The notes beneath the pieces were generated by a model that was not told the DNA's origin, did not search any database, and was given only the letters and a program-made list of their open reading frames with translations. Of a stretch of DNA of 7,017 nucleotides, positions 1 to 6,775 are shown one piece after another. Each line of letters starts with the position of its first letter. Positions within the stretch are counted from its first letter, which is position 1. Source of the DNA: an uncultured beta proteobacterium (lineage in GTDB: Bacteria > Pseudomonadota > Gammaproteobacteria > Burkholderiales > SG8-39); assembly GCA_902826155.1 (NCBI GenBank), contig CADEDU010000159.1:1-7017 (forward strand), in the 5' to 3' direction. A program made the position numbers and the translations under genes.

Positions 1-524
1 AGCCTTGGATCAAGCCATGGCGCGGCGTCCCAGTTTCGCGCCCCTTGCGTGCTTGCGGCACGCCCTATCGCGGCATGAACGTGGTCTGGCTGTGGATGGT
101 CGCCGACATGTGCGGATACGCGTCTTCTTACTGGATGACCTACAACCAGGCCCAGAAGCTCGGTGCGCAGGTCCGAAAGGGCGAGAAGTCGACCATCGCC
201 ATCTTCTACAAGAGCTATACCACGGAGGTCGAAGCCCCCGATACGGGAGAAACCAGCGAGGAAGCCCGCCGCGTCCTGAAGGCCTATCCGGTCTTCAACG
301 CTGACCAGGTCGAGAATCTTCCGGAGCGCTTCCACCCTGCCGCCACACTTGATCTCGTCGAGCCCGAAGGCCGCGAGCTGGATCTCGACGCCTTCTTTGG
401 AGTGCTCACGGCAGTGCTCCGTCATCAAGGGGATGAGGCCTATTACGAGCCGACCGCCGACCGGATTACCATGCCGCCTGCGCACCTGTTTTCCGGCTTC
501 GATCATTACTATGCGACGCTTGCG

Positions 525-536
525 CATGAGGTATGT
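525..536 (+). repeat. Left attachment junction (attL) of the element
   Basis: The target reading frame ends at the hexamer CATGAG (525-530), which encodes His-Glu of the HExxH motif. The element begins with GTATGT (531-536). The hexamer recurs with one difference as CACGAG at 6832-6837, and GTATGT pairs with ACCTAC (6826-6831) as an imperfect inverted repeat (5 of 6). The arrangement arm-6 bp-arm is that of a tyrosine recombinase core site, with the hexamer as the strand-exchange overlap. The boundary is placed from the broken ArdC homology; a shift of one base (a shared G/C on each side) cannot be excluded. Confidence 0.75.
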
Positions 537-547
537 AACATCGCAAG

Positions 548-566
548 TGTCCTCATTTCGAGGACA
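548..566. promoter_or_regulatory. Left-end hyphenated palindrome (candidate protein-binding site)
   Basis: TGTCCTC (548-554) and GAGGACA (560-566) are perfect 7-bp inverted repeats around a 5-base spacer, starting 17 bases inside the left element boundary. The same half-sites occur at the right end (6776-6803). The position suggests a recombinase or accessory-protein binding site at the element terminus. An operator for the cargo gene is the alternative. There is no T-run, so a terminator is unlikely. Confidence 0.5.
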
Positions 567-624
567 GTCGATGGCCTTTGCGCGCTGCTGTTTCCCAACC
601 ATCGTACGGCCTGCTGTGCGATTT

Positions 625-640
625 CAGGACGGGAGTCCTG
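625..640 (+). promoter_or_regulatory. Small hairpin displaying the cargo gene Shine-Dalgarno
   Basis: CAGGAC-GGGA-GTCCTG is a perfect 6-bp stem with a four-base loop. Its loop and the first base of the descending arm supply GGGAG (631-635), eight bases before the ATG at 644. The stem also ends in the TGA that terminates the interrupted ardC frame (639-641). Ribosomes arriving in the target frame would melt this hairpin just before the cargo start, which would suit translational coupling. The structure is seen in sequence; its regulatory role is inference. Confidence 0.4.
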
Positions 641-643
641 ATC

Positions 644-1543
644 ATGCGCAGCAAAGAACGCACCGATATATACACGCGCGTCACCAACGAGATCGTTGCC
701 GCCATCGAGGCAGGGGCGGGTTCGTGGACAATGCCGTGGCATCACGATGGATCAGCGACCTCGCGCCCCGTCAACGCCGGTACCGGCAAGGCTTACCGGG
801 GATCCAATATTCTCAGCTTGTGGATCGCGGCGCAGGCTGCAGGCTACAGTTCCGGACGCTGGGCCAGCTATCGTCAGTGGCAAGCGCTGGGAGCCCAGGT
901 TCGCAAGGGCGAGCAGGCCACCACGATTGTCTTCTGGAAGGTCAACGATCGCGGCGAGGATGCCGATGATCGCGATTCCGAGCAAGAGGGACGGGGCCGC
1001 GCTCGCATGTTTGCGCGGGGGTACAGCGTTTTCAACGAGGCGCAGGTCGAGGGCTATGCTCCACCAACCATCGATCTCCTGTCCGACGATGCGCGGATGC
1101 GGAACGCCGATATCTTTTGGGGCAACCTTGGCATTGAGTGCCGGCATGGCGGCAACGAGGCGTACTATATTCCTTCGGAAGATCGCGTGCAGATGCCACC
1201 CTTCGCACAGTTCAGGGAGCCTGCCGCTTATTATGGCACGCTTTTCCATGAAGGCCTGCATGCCACAGGAGCGGCGTCCCGCTGCGACCGTGATCTGTCC
1301 GGCAGGTTCGGATCGGACAGATATGCAGCGGAGGAGGCCATCGCAGATCTGGGAGCCGCCTTGGTCATGGCCGATCTCGGTATCGCACACCATCCGCGAC
1401 CGGACCATGCGGCGTACATCGCGTCCTGGCTACGTGTGCTCAAGGCCGATGCTCGCGCGATTTTCACGCTGGCGAGCAAAGCCCAGGCGGCAGCTGACTG
1501 GATGCATATGCAGCAGCCGGAACAACTCAGCGTGGCTGCATGA
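644..1543 (+). CDS. Cargo ArdC-like antirestriction/zinc metallopeptidase protein
   Basis: This encodes a 299-residue protein from ATG 644, preceded by GGGAG eight bases upstream; longer upstream readings lack a better start. The N-terminal ssDNA-binding half shows WTMPWHH (about residues 27-33), AYRGSNILSLW, GYSSGRWASYRQWQALGAQVRKGEQAT and a tryptophan in IVFWK. The C-terminal zincin half has HEGLH at residues 202-206 (zinc histidines 202 and 206, catalytic Glu203) and the downstream YAAEEAIADLGAAL with Glu230/231 as the expected third ligand. It ends in the usual ArdC tail (SWLRVLKADARAIFTLASKAQAAADWM). It is a clear homologue of the gene the element interrupts but strongly diverged. The canonical HELxHWTGH is altered to HEGLHATGA, and the RLxRDL that follows is RCDRDL. 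ArdC proteins protect entering DNA from restriction; here the protein could protect the element or stand in for the broken gene. Its 3' end overlaps the convergent small gene by 17 bases. Confidence 0.88.
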   Translation: MRSKERTDIYTRVTNEIVAAIEAGAGSWTMPWHHDGSATSRPVNAGTGKAYRGSNILSLWIAAQAAGYSSGRWASYRQWQALGAQVRKGEQATTIVFWKVNDRGEDADDRDSEQEGRGRARMFARGYSVFNEAQVEGYAPPTIDLLSDDARMRNADIFWGNLGIECRHGGNEAYYIPSEDRVQMPPFAQFREPAAYYGTLFHEGLHATGAASRCDRDLSGRFGSDRYAAEEAIADLGAALVMADLGIAHHPRPDHAAYIASWLRVLKADARAIFTLASKAQAAADWMHMQQPEQLSVAA

Positions 1544-1970
1544 TGGCACCTGCGGTGGGTGCCTCAGGCATTCGCCGCAGGAGCGCCGTGAGCCGATCCT
1601 CTGCGCTTCGGGCTCGGTGCAACAGCGTCAGGTTCTCGCTGGCGAGTTCGCGCCGCTCCTCGGCGTGACGCCGGGCATCGGCCCTGAGGTGCGTCAGCTC
1701 GGTCTCGAGCGTGGCGATGCGCGCTGCCAGGTCGCGTGCGGGCGTGCCTGGTCCTGCGGCAGCTTCGATCTCGTCGAGGATGTCCCGATGGCTCGTATAG
1801 AGCGGATTGCGACTGCGTCCCGCTTCGCGCGCGACCGAAGTCGGCGTGATCTTCACCACGCGTCCCGCATGGTCGGCGTGGCGCCCTTCGCCGCGCACCA
1901 GCCTCGCCAGCGCCGCCCGGTAGCTCCTTGCCGCGGATTGCCAGCGCTGCCCCTGATCATCCTTGCCCAT
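1527..1970 (-). CDS. Small helix-turn-helix/coiled-coil protein, DUF6262/TnpC-like
   Basis: This is a 147-residue protein, last gene of the recombinase operon. The chosen start is the ATG at 1970 (MGKDDQGQRW), six bases after GGAG (1977-1980). The in-frame ATG at 1976 abuts GGAG with no spacing and is less likely. The start lies inside the end of recombinase C (14-base overlap), implying coupled translation. Residues ~41-65 (ITPTSVAREAGRSRNPLYTSHRDILDEI region) look like a helix-turn-helix of the type seen in Tn554 TnpC-like proteins. Residues ~79-132 are heptad-rich, charged and helical, probably a coiled coil. In Tn554 the small TnpC is an accessory factor influencing transposition and orientation, not a recombinase; the same helper role is inferred here. 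There are no catalytic motifs. It converges on the cargo gene with a 17-base overlap, so antisense interference between the two transcripts is possible. Confidence 0.75.
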   Translation of the reverse strand: MGKDDQGQRWQSAARSYRAALARLVRGEGRHADHAGRVVKITPTSVAREAGRSRNPLYTSHRDILDEIEAAAGPGTPARDLAARIATLETELTHLRADARRHAEERRELASENLTLLHRARSAEDRLTALLRRMPEAPTAGAIMQPR

Positions 1971-3792
1971 CGTCATCTCCGATTTGCGTGAGCACCCGCT
2001 CGCATTGTCCGATCGCCTCATTGAGCACGGCCGCCGTCATCGGATTGGCCTCCGGCAACAGCGCAGCATTGCGTCTCCGGCGATCCCGCCAGTAGGCTCC
2101 GTGCTTCGCTTCGATCACCATGTTGGCGCATGAGAGGCAGACCGCCGGCGCTCGTCCGGCCTCATTCGGTTGCAGTTCGCCGCCGCAGCGGGAGGTCTCC
2201 TGCTGGAACACGCACCAGCCATAGTCGCAGGCATGGATGCGAAGATCCGTCTCCTTGAGGATGAACGCAACATAGTCTCGGCGTACCTGTTCGCCCGCGC
2301 GGCCGCGGAACCGGGCGTTTCCGGCGACGATACGTTCGCCCATCTTGCCGCCGAGCCGTTTCGCGGCGAGCAGGCGATCGAGTGCGGCTGCGGTTTCGGC
2401 GCGGGCTTCGTGGTCGATGAGGCCATGCAGGTCGAAGTCGTTGCCGACGTAGCCCCGCGCGGTCATGGCAACGGAAGCATGCTTGAAGTGCTCGGCCAGG
2501 CCCAGAAGCTGGGTACGGTCGCGCCTGGCAATAAACCGGGCAAAGGTCTTGCGGAACTGGTGCGTGCTGAACCTCCAGGGTTTCCCATCATGATCGGGGA
2601 TGCCGACATGCCGCGCAAAGTCATTGATGCGCCAGGCGATATGCATGTGCGTCACCGGCACGATTTGGCCATACTGCGTGTTCTTCACCAGGAACAGATC
2701 GTCGCGGCCCGAGGCTTCGCGCAGCGGCGCGCTCAGCTGCTCGAGCAGCTCCACCGCGCGCACGACCGGTGCCGGGGCAACCCAGCGCTCCCTACGGCCA
2801 TCGAGATCGTCGACAGTCTTGAACAGCCGGGACACGACATATGCCTGATTAACGCCGGTTCCGCCGATCGGGTGATGCTCGATTGCCCCTGTTTTCATTG
2901 ACAGGATTTCGCTCGACCGCATCCCGACGAAGCCCGCGATCAAGATATAGCACGCCTCGACGAGGTGGACGGCGGCGTGCCGAACTGCATAGGCGCCATC
3001 GAGCCGTTCGCCCGATGGTCCGGCCAGCGATGCGAGCCTCAGCGCCGCTCTAACATGGTCAGATGCCTGGCGCTTGCCGCGCCGCAGACCCTGCGCTCGC
3101 GCTTCGCGGCGGATCGTTTCGGCTGCGACGATCGTATCGCCATGCTCCTCGACCCACCGCAGGGCTTCGCTCAGGATTGCAACGGCCACGTCTTCGGGGA
3201 TGAACGGTATGACGCCCTTGGTCGCCCTGGTGTGGCCGGCGGCCTCATAGGTCGTTTCCAGCGGCAGCGGATCGACCAGTGGCGCATCGTTCAGCTTTTC
3301 TCGCTGACGATAAAGGTCTTTGATCACGAGCAGATAGTTCGTGATTGTGGCAGTTGAGATATTGCCTTTGTCTCCGCCGGCGCGTGCAGGACGACAGCGC
3401 AACCATTTGCAGAGTTGTTCGACCGAAGCTGGATCGATCCCGGCAAAGCGCGAGTGTCCTTCGCATGCCATCCATTCCAGCAGCGCGCGCAGCAACATTG
3501 CTTTGTGATGGATCGACGCCGGAGACGACCGTTTGCGCCCTGATGGAGGATGATAGTGCATCGACCAGAGGAAGTGCTTGGCGGCGCGGACAAGCTGAAC
3601 ATGATCACTGTTCCCGATGCGCGTGTGCTCCGGCATGGCCAACGCCCAACTGAACCGCTTCTGATCCGCGCGGCGACCCGCAGTGCGGATATCGAGCCGC
3701 CATTCATCGTCGCCGAACCGGCTCCACGGAGAAAGCCGCGCATCCTCCCAGGATGGCGACGACTGCGTGAGTGGGTGGGGGTGCTGGTTCAT
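1957..3792 (-). CDS. Tyrosine recombinase C (large, TnpB-like)
   Basis: This is a 611-residue protein from ATG 3792 (MNQHPHPLTQ). The ATG overlaps the stop of recombinase B as ATGA, which decides the start; a longer open frame upstream is just the B coding region read in another frame. The N-terminal ~200 residues hold the SAM-like core-binding helices (STATITNYLLVIKDLYRQ, ~146-163). The catalytic domain shows Arg I in GFVGMRSSEIL (R292), a likely beta-hairpin Lys (K325), the HxxR box HQFRKTF (H411, R414), a downstream His (H438 in FKHASVAMT) and the nucleophile Tyr in RGYVG (Y448). About 160 residues follow the tyrosine, with a cysteine set (C522, C527, C536, C552, C555; also H564) and a basic YWRDRRRR segment, suggesting a zinc ribbon. 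It is much longer than XerC/D (~300 aa) and close to Tn554 TnpB in size. Catalytically complete; probably acts with A and B on the element ends. Confidence 0.9.
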   Translation of the reverse strand: MNQHPHPLTQSSPSWEDARLSPWSRFGDDEWRLDIRTAGRRADQKRFSWALAMPEHTRIGNSDHVQLVRAAKHFLWSMHYHPPSGRKRSSPASIHHKAMLLRALLEWMACEGHSRFAGIDPASVEQLCKWLRCRPARAGGDKGNISTATITNYLLVIKDLYRQREKLNDAPLVDPLPLETTYEAAGHTRATKGVIPFIPEDVAVAILSEALRWVEEHGDTIVAAETIRREARAQGLRRGKRQASDHVRAALRLASLAGPSGERLDGAYAVRHAAVHLVEACYILIAGFVGMRSSEILSMKTGAIEHHPIGGTGVNQAYVVSRLFKTVDDLDGRRERWVAPAPVVRAVELLEQLSAPLREASGRDDLFLVKNTQYGQIVPVTHMHIAWRINDFARHVGIPDHDGKPWRFSTHQFRKTFARFIARRDRTQLLGLAEHFKHASVAMTARGYVGNDFDLHGLIDHEARAETAAALDRLLAAKRLGGKMGERIVAGNARFRGRAGEQVRRDYVAFILKETDLRIHACDYGWCVFQQETSRCGGELQPNEAGRAPAVCLSCANMVIEAKHGAYWRDRRRRNAALLPEANPMTAAVLNEAIGQCERVLTQIGDDDGQG

Positions 3793-5561
3793 TCGACTGG
3801 CGGCAGCTGCGGCAGTGACATCCTCGAAACTGCTTCGAGCATCGCCTCGCAGAACCGGGGCAGGATATCGCGCTCGAGGATTTCCAGCTTGGGTGCATAA
3901 AGCAGCCGCCAGCGTTCGGGAGCCATGGCGGCACGCGCGTCGGTGAGCGCTGCCCGCGTCGCCAGCAGGCGAACCAGCACGTCCTCGTTGAGCGGGATCA
4001 CGGCATTGGGGCAGGTGAAGCATCCGAGCCAGGCCGTACACAGCTCGCCCTTGCGCTGTCCCTCGGCAACGCCGGCAAGGGGATCGCTACAGATAAATCC
4101 GGCTGCGGTCGCGTGGCGCAGATCGGGAAGCACCTCCATCCCGGGCGGGGATTCGGCATCGCCCCGGACCATTTCCACAAACCGGGCTTGCAACCTGCCG
4201 ATTGCCAGCGCTTGCGCCTTTCGGACGCGGGGCCGGTCCACATAGCGCTGTGTCGTGTCTGGAGTAGCATGGTTGGCCAGCACTTGCGTCTTCAGGATGT
4301 CATGCCCGAGCCGCTCGTGCGCTAGTGTGAGCCCCGATGCGCGCAGCGCCGCCAGCGTCAGTTTGAGCGGCTTGCTATCGTCGCCCAGCAGGCCATGGCG
4401 CTCCACAAACCGCCGGGTAAGTTTCGTGGCCAGATAGCCCGGGATCACACCGACTCTGCGAGACCCGTGTATCATCCCGGTGAGGAAGAGATAATTCTGG
4501 TCGCGGCGTGGCGTATGCGGCACCAGCCTTTCGGTCATAGCCAGAACCTGATCGATCAGCACGGGCACCGAGGAGCTTTTGTCGCGCAGGAAGCTGCGGC
4601 GCTGTTCACGTCCCGCGCGCCCCTTGCGCCAACTGACCAGAACCCTGCCTTCGAGCAGCAGATGCTCGCTCAGGCAGTCGCGCTGCATCAGCCTGAGCGC
4701 CTCGGCATTTGCAAAGGTTTGCGCGCCGATGGCGACCATATAGGCAACGATCGTATCCGGCAGCGCAAACAGCCGCCCCGCGATTTCGCCCATGCCACCG
4801 TGGCGGATCATGGCGAAGTGGAGATGCCAGAGGCCCGCGCCCTTTCTCAACATGTCGCCGACTTTGGGTGGCACGCCGCCGAACCGACCGTCGATCACCG
4901 CGAGCATGACCCCGATATCGTCGAGATCGAGCTTGGCGAGGTCGGGTTCGGAGACAATGGCCTTGCGATCGACCCGAGCCAGCGCAGCGCGGCCTTCCTC
5001 GAACAGTGCCCAGGCTGTTTCGATGTCCCGATGGGCCGCCGTGAGTACGCGTTCCATTTCATCACGGCTCAGTGCCTCACGCTGGCGCGCTTCCGCATTC
5101 TTGCGGGGGAACGGATTGAACGGGATTTCGAGTTCGGGGTGAACCAGGTCGGGCCGGTTGCGCTTGAGCCAGGCCATGTGCTGCTTGATGATCGACCAGA
5201 CAGTATACCGTGACCCCTTGCTCCAGGGCCTCGTGCCGAGCCAAACGATAAACGCATTGAGAATGCCGCTATCGACGTCGCGCGTGGCTAAGATGGCGGA
5301 ATCGTATTCGGCAAGGAACGCAAACCAGAACTTCAAAGTACGGAACGCTGAGCCTCTGTTGGCCGGTTGTTTGGCAGCATAGTGATGCCGGAACGCGAGC
5401 GCCCACTCGGCAGCCATGGTCGGCCGATCGAAGATCGAGAAGTCGAACGCGCATTCGAGCTGGCCGTCGGCATCTACGACATTGACCAGCAATGCGCCCG
5501 GATTGCCGATCAGCGGCTTCGGCGATGGCTCGACCCGGTAGTCCTTTTGCCGACGCGGCAT
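3789..5561 (-). CDS. Tyrosine recombinase B (large, degenerate catalytic set)
   Basis: This is a 590-residue protein from ATG 5561 (MPRRQKDYRV). The ATG shares one base with recombinase A's TAA (TAATG), so it is probably translated by re-initiation; no strong Shine-Dalgarno is visible. The N-terminal core-binding region lies at ~45-170. In the catalytic domain, the segment that should carry Arg I reads AIGAQTFANAEALRLMQRDCL, with Asn285 where Arg is expected. A candidate beta-hairpin Lys is K313. The HxxR box reads AALR (Arg407 kept, His replaced by Ala404). H431 (NHATPDTTQ) and the nucleophile Y440 (QRYVDRP) are present. A C-terminal extension of 150 residues has C491, C508, C514 and C517 in a CTAWLGCFTCPNAVIP context, a probable zinc ribbon. 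It is related to the large Tn554/RIT-type recombinases. The loss of Arg I and the HxxR His suggests reduced or partner-dependent catalysis, perhaps a structural role. The alignment is by eye. Confidence 0.87.
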   Translation of the reverse strand: MPRRQKDYRVEPSPKPLIGNPGALLVNVVDADGQLECAFDFSIFDRPTMAAEWALAFRHHYAAKQPANRGSAFRTLKFWFAFLAEYDSAILATRDVDSGILNAFIVWLGTRPWSKGSRYTVWSIIKQHMAWLKRNRPDLVHPELEIPFNPFPRKNAEARQREALSRDEMERVLTAAHRDIETAWALFEEGRAALARVDRKAIVSEPDLAKLDLDDIGVMLAVIDGRFGGVPPKVGDMLRKGAGLWHLHFAMIRHGGMGEIAGRLFALPDTIVAYMVAIGAQTFANAEALRLMQRDCLSEHLLLEGRVLVSWRKGRAGREQRRSFLRDKSSSVPVLIDQVLAMTERLVPHTPRRDQNYLFLTGMIHGSRRVGVIPGYLATKLTRRFVERHGLLGDDSKPLKLTLAALRASGLTLAHERLGHDILKTQVLANHATPDTTQRYVDRPRVRKAQALAIGRLQARFVEMVRGDAESPPGMEVLPDLRHATAAGFICSDPLAGVAEGQRKGELCTAWLGCFTCPNAVIPLNEDVLVRLLATRAALTDARAAMAPERWRLLYAPKLEILERDILPRFCEAMLEAVSRMSLPQLPPVE

Positions 5562-6694
5562 TACAGCAGCGCCGCATAGAGATCGTCGACCGAGGTCTCG
5601 ATTGCCGAGAGGTCGGTTTCGACAACGCGCAGGTATACCGCGGTGGTTGCCAGATCGGCGTGGCCGAGCAGCACCTGCAACGCGAGCAAGGGATTGAGTT
5701 CGGGATTGGCCCGGGCTTCGCGTTGCAGGAACCGCAGCATGGCGGCGGCGAAGGTATGTCGCAGCGCATGGAACGTCGCCATCACACCCGCTGCCTCGGC
5801 AGCAGCCGTGAACATTGCGCCAACCCTGCGCGGTTTCATGGGCTGCCCCCGACAAGTCAGGAACAGAGCGTCGGGATCGCGCTCTGCCCGTTTTGTCGTC
5901 GCACGACGGACGACGACCGCCCGCTCTTCCCGCACATAGGCACGGGTTCGATCAACCAAAGGGGCCGGAGGATATATTATTCGCGATCGCCCACCCTTGG
6001 TTTCGTCGATCTGCACCGGCACCATTGGTTCACTGCCGGCCCCTTTCAGATGACGCACGGTCAGGCCCGCCACTTCCATCCGACGGATTCCGGTGGTCAC
6101 CGCCCATTCAACGATCAGCCTGTCGCGTGCCGACATTTCGGCCATGATGCGCCGAATCGCCTCCGGCGCGAGTGGGCGCGGCAACATCGGCACATGCCGC
6201 ATGGTCAGTTCGTTGGCTTGGGTCCGGCCTCCGCTGGCGTCGATGTGGGCGAGGAATCCTTGTGGACGGCTGCGCGACAGCGCGATTTCCTGGCTTGCGA
6301 ACGGGACCTGCTTCATCAGTCCGGTCGCCACGCTCCAGCGGTAGAAACGCCCTATGGTCCTGAGCCGCCCGTTGATTGTACTGCGTGCCAGCGGTCTGCC
6401 GCTGTCGCCACGGGGCCGGAGCATCTGATCGCGATAGGCGGCCAGTTCGCCAGGACCGACCTCGTCCCAGGCCCAGCCATTGGCCTCTAGCGTCTGCCAC
6501 CAGTCGTAGAGAGCTTCAGCGTAGGTTCGCCAGGTCTGCGGGCTGCGGGTCCTGCCGCGCACCAAAGCAACGTGCATCAGCCATGCGCAGGCCGGTTCGA
6601 CGAGCCGCATCCGGGCGTCGAGCAGCATCGGGACATTCTCCACCGATGATCCGTCGGGCCGGAATGCAGGCGTCGAGAACAACAGCTGCGCCAT
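5561..6694 (-). CDS. Tyrosine recombinase A (TnpA/XerC-D-like)
   Basis: This is a 377-residue tyrosine recombinase, first gene of the operon. The start is ATG 6694 (MAQLLFSTPAF), five bases after GGGAG (6700-6704). The SAM-like core-binding domain spans ~45-125 (SPQTWRTYAEALYDWWQTLE, STINGRLRTIGRFYRW). The catalytic set is complete: R204 in TTGIRRMEV, K233 in DETKGGRSR, H309 and R312 in FHALRHTFAAAML, H345 in LLGHADLATT and the nucleophile Y354 in AVYLRV. The length matches Tn554 TnpA (361 aa). It should cut and rejoin the six-base core at the element ends together with B and C. Its stop codon TAA overlaps the ATG of recombinase B, and the intergenic DNA upstream carries a large palindrome and the right end, so promoter and recombination sites are packed together. 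Expression is probably tied to occupancy of the right end, but no convincing promoter boxes are visible. Confidence 0.93.
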   Translation of the reverse strand: MAQLLFSTPAFRPDGSSVENVPMLLDARMRLVEPACAWLMHVALVRGRTRSPQTWRTYAEALYDWWQTLEANGWAWDEVGPGELAAYRDQMLRPRGDSGRPLARSTINGRLRTIGRFYRWSVATGLMKQVPFASQEIALSRSRPQGFLAHIDASGGRTQANELTMRHVPMLPRPLAPEAIRRIMAEMSARDRLIVEWAVTTGIRRMEVAGLTVRHLKGAGSEPMVPVQIDETKGGRSRIIYPPAPLVDRTRAYVREERAVVVRRATTKRAERDPDALFLTCRGQPMKPRRVGAMFTAAAEAAGVMATFHALRHTFAAAMLRFLQREARANPELNPLLALQVLLGHADLATTAVYLRVVETDLSAIETSVDDLYAALL

Positions 6695-6699
6695 ACCCA

Positions 6700-6704
6700 C
6701 TCCC
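6700..6704 (-). promoter_or_regulatory. Ribosome binding site fixing the recombinase A start
   Basis: On the minus strand GGGAG stands five bases before ATG 6694. An upstream in-frame TTG at 6706 overlaps this GGGAG and has no site of its own, so the ATG is preferred. Confidence 0.65.
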
Positions 6705-6714
6705 AAGATTGCAA

Positions 6715-6750
6715 CCGGACAGGAAGGGCCCTCGGGCCCTCCCTGTCCGG
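6715..6750. repeat. Near-perfect 36-bp palindrome upstream of the recombinase operon
   Basis: The arms at 6715-6731 (starting CCGGACAGG, ending GGGCCC) and 6734-6750 (starting GGGCCC, ending CCTGTCCGG) are inverted repeats with 16 of 17 positions matching and a two-base centre. It lies 21 bases upstream of the recombinase A start and 81 bases inside the right boundary. As RNA it would fold into a very stable hairpin in the operon leader. As DNA it could be an operator or recombinase/accessory-protein site, since the arms contain GGACAG/CTGTCC, related to the other end motifs. There is no T-run on either side, so an intrinsic terminator is not supported. Confidence 0.7.
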
Positions 6751-6775
6751 CAGAGAAGAGGGGGCTCGGATCATG

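Larger units (their letters stand above)
3..641 (+). pseudogene. ardC: ArdC-like antirestriction protein, 5' part, interrupted by element insertion
   Basis: This is the upstream part of a gene whose start lies before the window. Reading from base 3, 176 residues belong to the gene, followed by 36 residues read from the element and a TGA at 639-641. The ArdC N-terminal ssDNA-binding (DUF1738) pattern is visible: a WIKPW tryptophan pair, PYRGMNVVWLW, a GYASSYWMTYNQA segment and KLGAQVRKGEKST. Next come the linker (YPVFNADQVENLP), the EAYYEPTADRITMPP stretch and the metallopeptidase entry YYATLAHE. The frame then leaves homology at base 531 (VCNIASV...). ArdC proteins are known from conjugative plasmids, where they bind ssDNA and help incoming DNA survive restriction. 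The matching 3' part is at 6832-7017. The truncated product would keep the ssDNA-binding domain but lacks the second zinc histidine and the downstream glutamate, so protease activity is not expected from it. The symbol is by family only. Confidence 0.9.

Noticed and set aside
578..606. TTGCGC-17-ATCGTA as a promoter for the cargo gene
   Set aside because: The -10 match is poor and the consensus is weak for this kind of organism; not supportable by eye.
1545..1563. GGCACC/GGTGCC hairpin just after the cargo stop as a terminator
   Set aside because: Only a 6-bp stem, inside the coding end of the small gene, with no T-run; chance structure in GC-rich DNA is likely.
696..1991. Plus-strand open frame of 431 codons spanning the cargo gene and the small gene
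   Set aside because: It is an out-of-frame shadow of the cargo ardC and then antisense to the small gene; both real frames have family motifs and ribosome sites.
147..2515. A 15-base match (CCAGGCCCAGAAGCT) shared by ardC (~147) and the recombinase C region (~2497)
   Set aside because: It lies inside two unrelated coding sequences on opposite coding strands with no extension or flanking symmetry; probably coincidence.
3792..4041. N-terminal extension of recombinase C
   Set aside because: It overlaps recombinase B in another frame and resembles no recombinase; the ATGA junction at 3789-3792 gives a natural start.
4395..5213. Long plus-strand open frame (272 codons) opposite recombinase B
   Set aside because: It is antisense to a clear recombinase; composition is typical of a high-GC shadow frame and no recognisable motif or ribosome site is present.
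5562..5855. N-terminal extension of recombinase B
   Set aside because: It lies within the catalytic end of recombinase A in another frame; the TAATG junction at 5559-5563 is the natural start.
5492..6490. Long plus-strand open frame (332 codons) opposite recombinase A
   Set aside because: Antisense to the complete R-K-H-R-H-Y recombinase; its sequence has no domain pattern and is explained by GC bias.
6715..6750. Palindrome as a rho-independent terminator
   Set aside because: No T-run follows on either strand and it lies upstream of the operon, so it is listed as a palindrome of unknown role.
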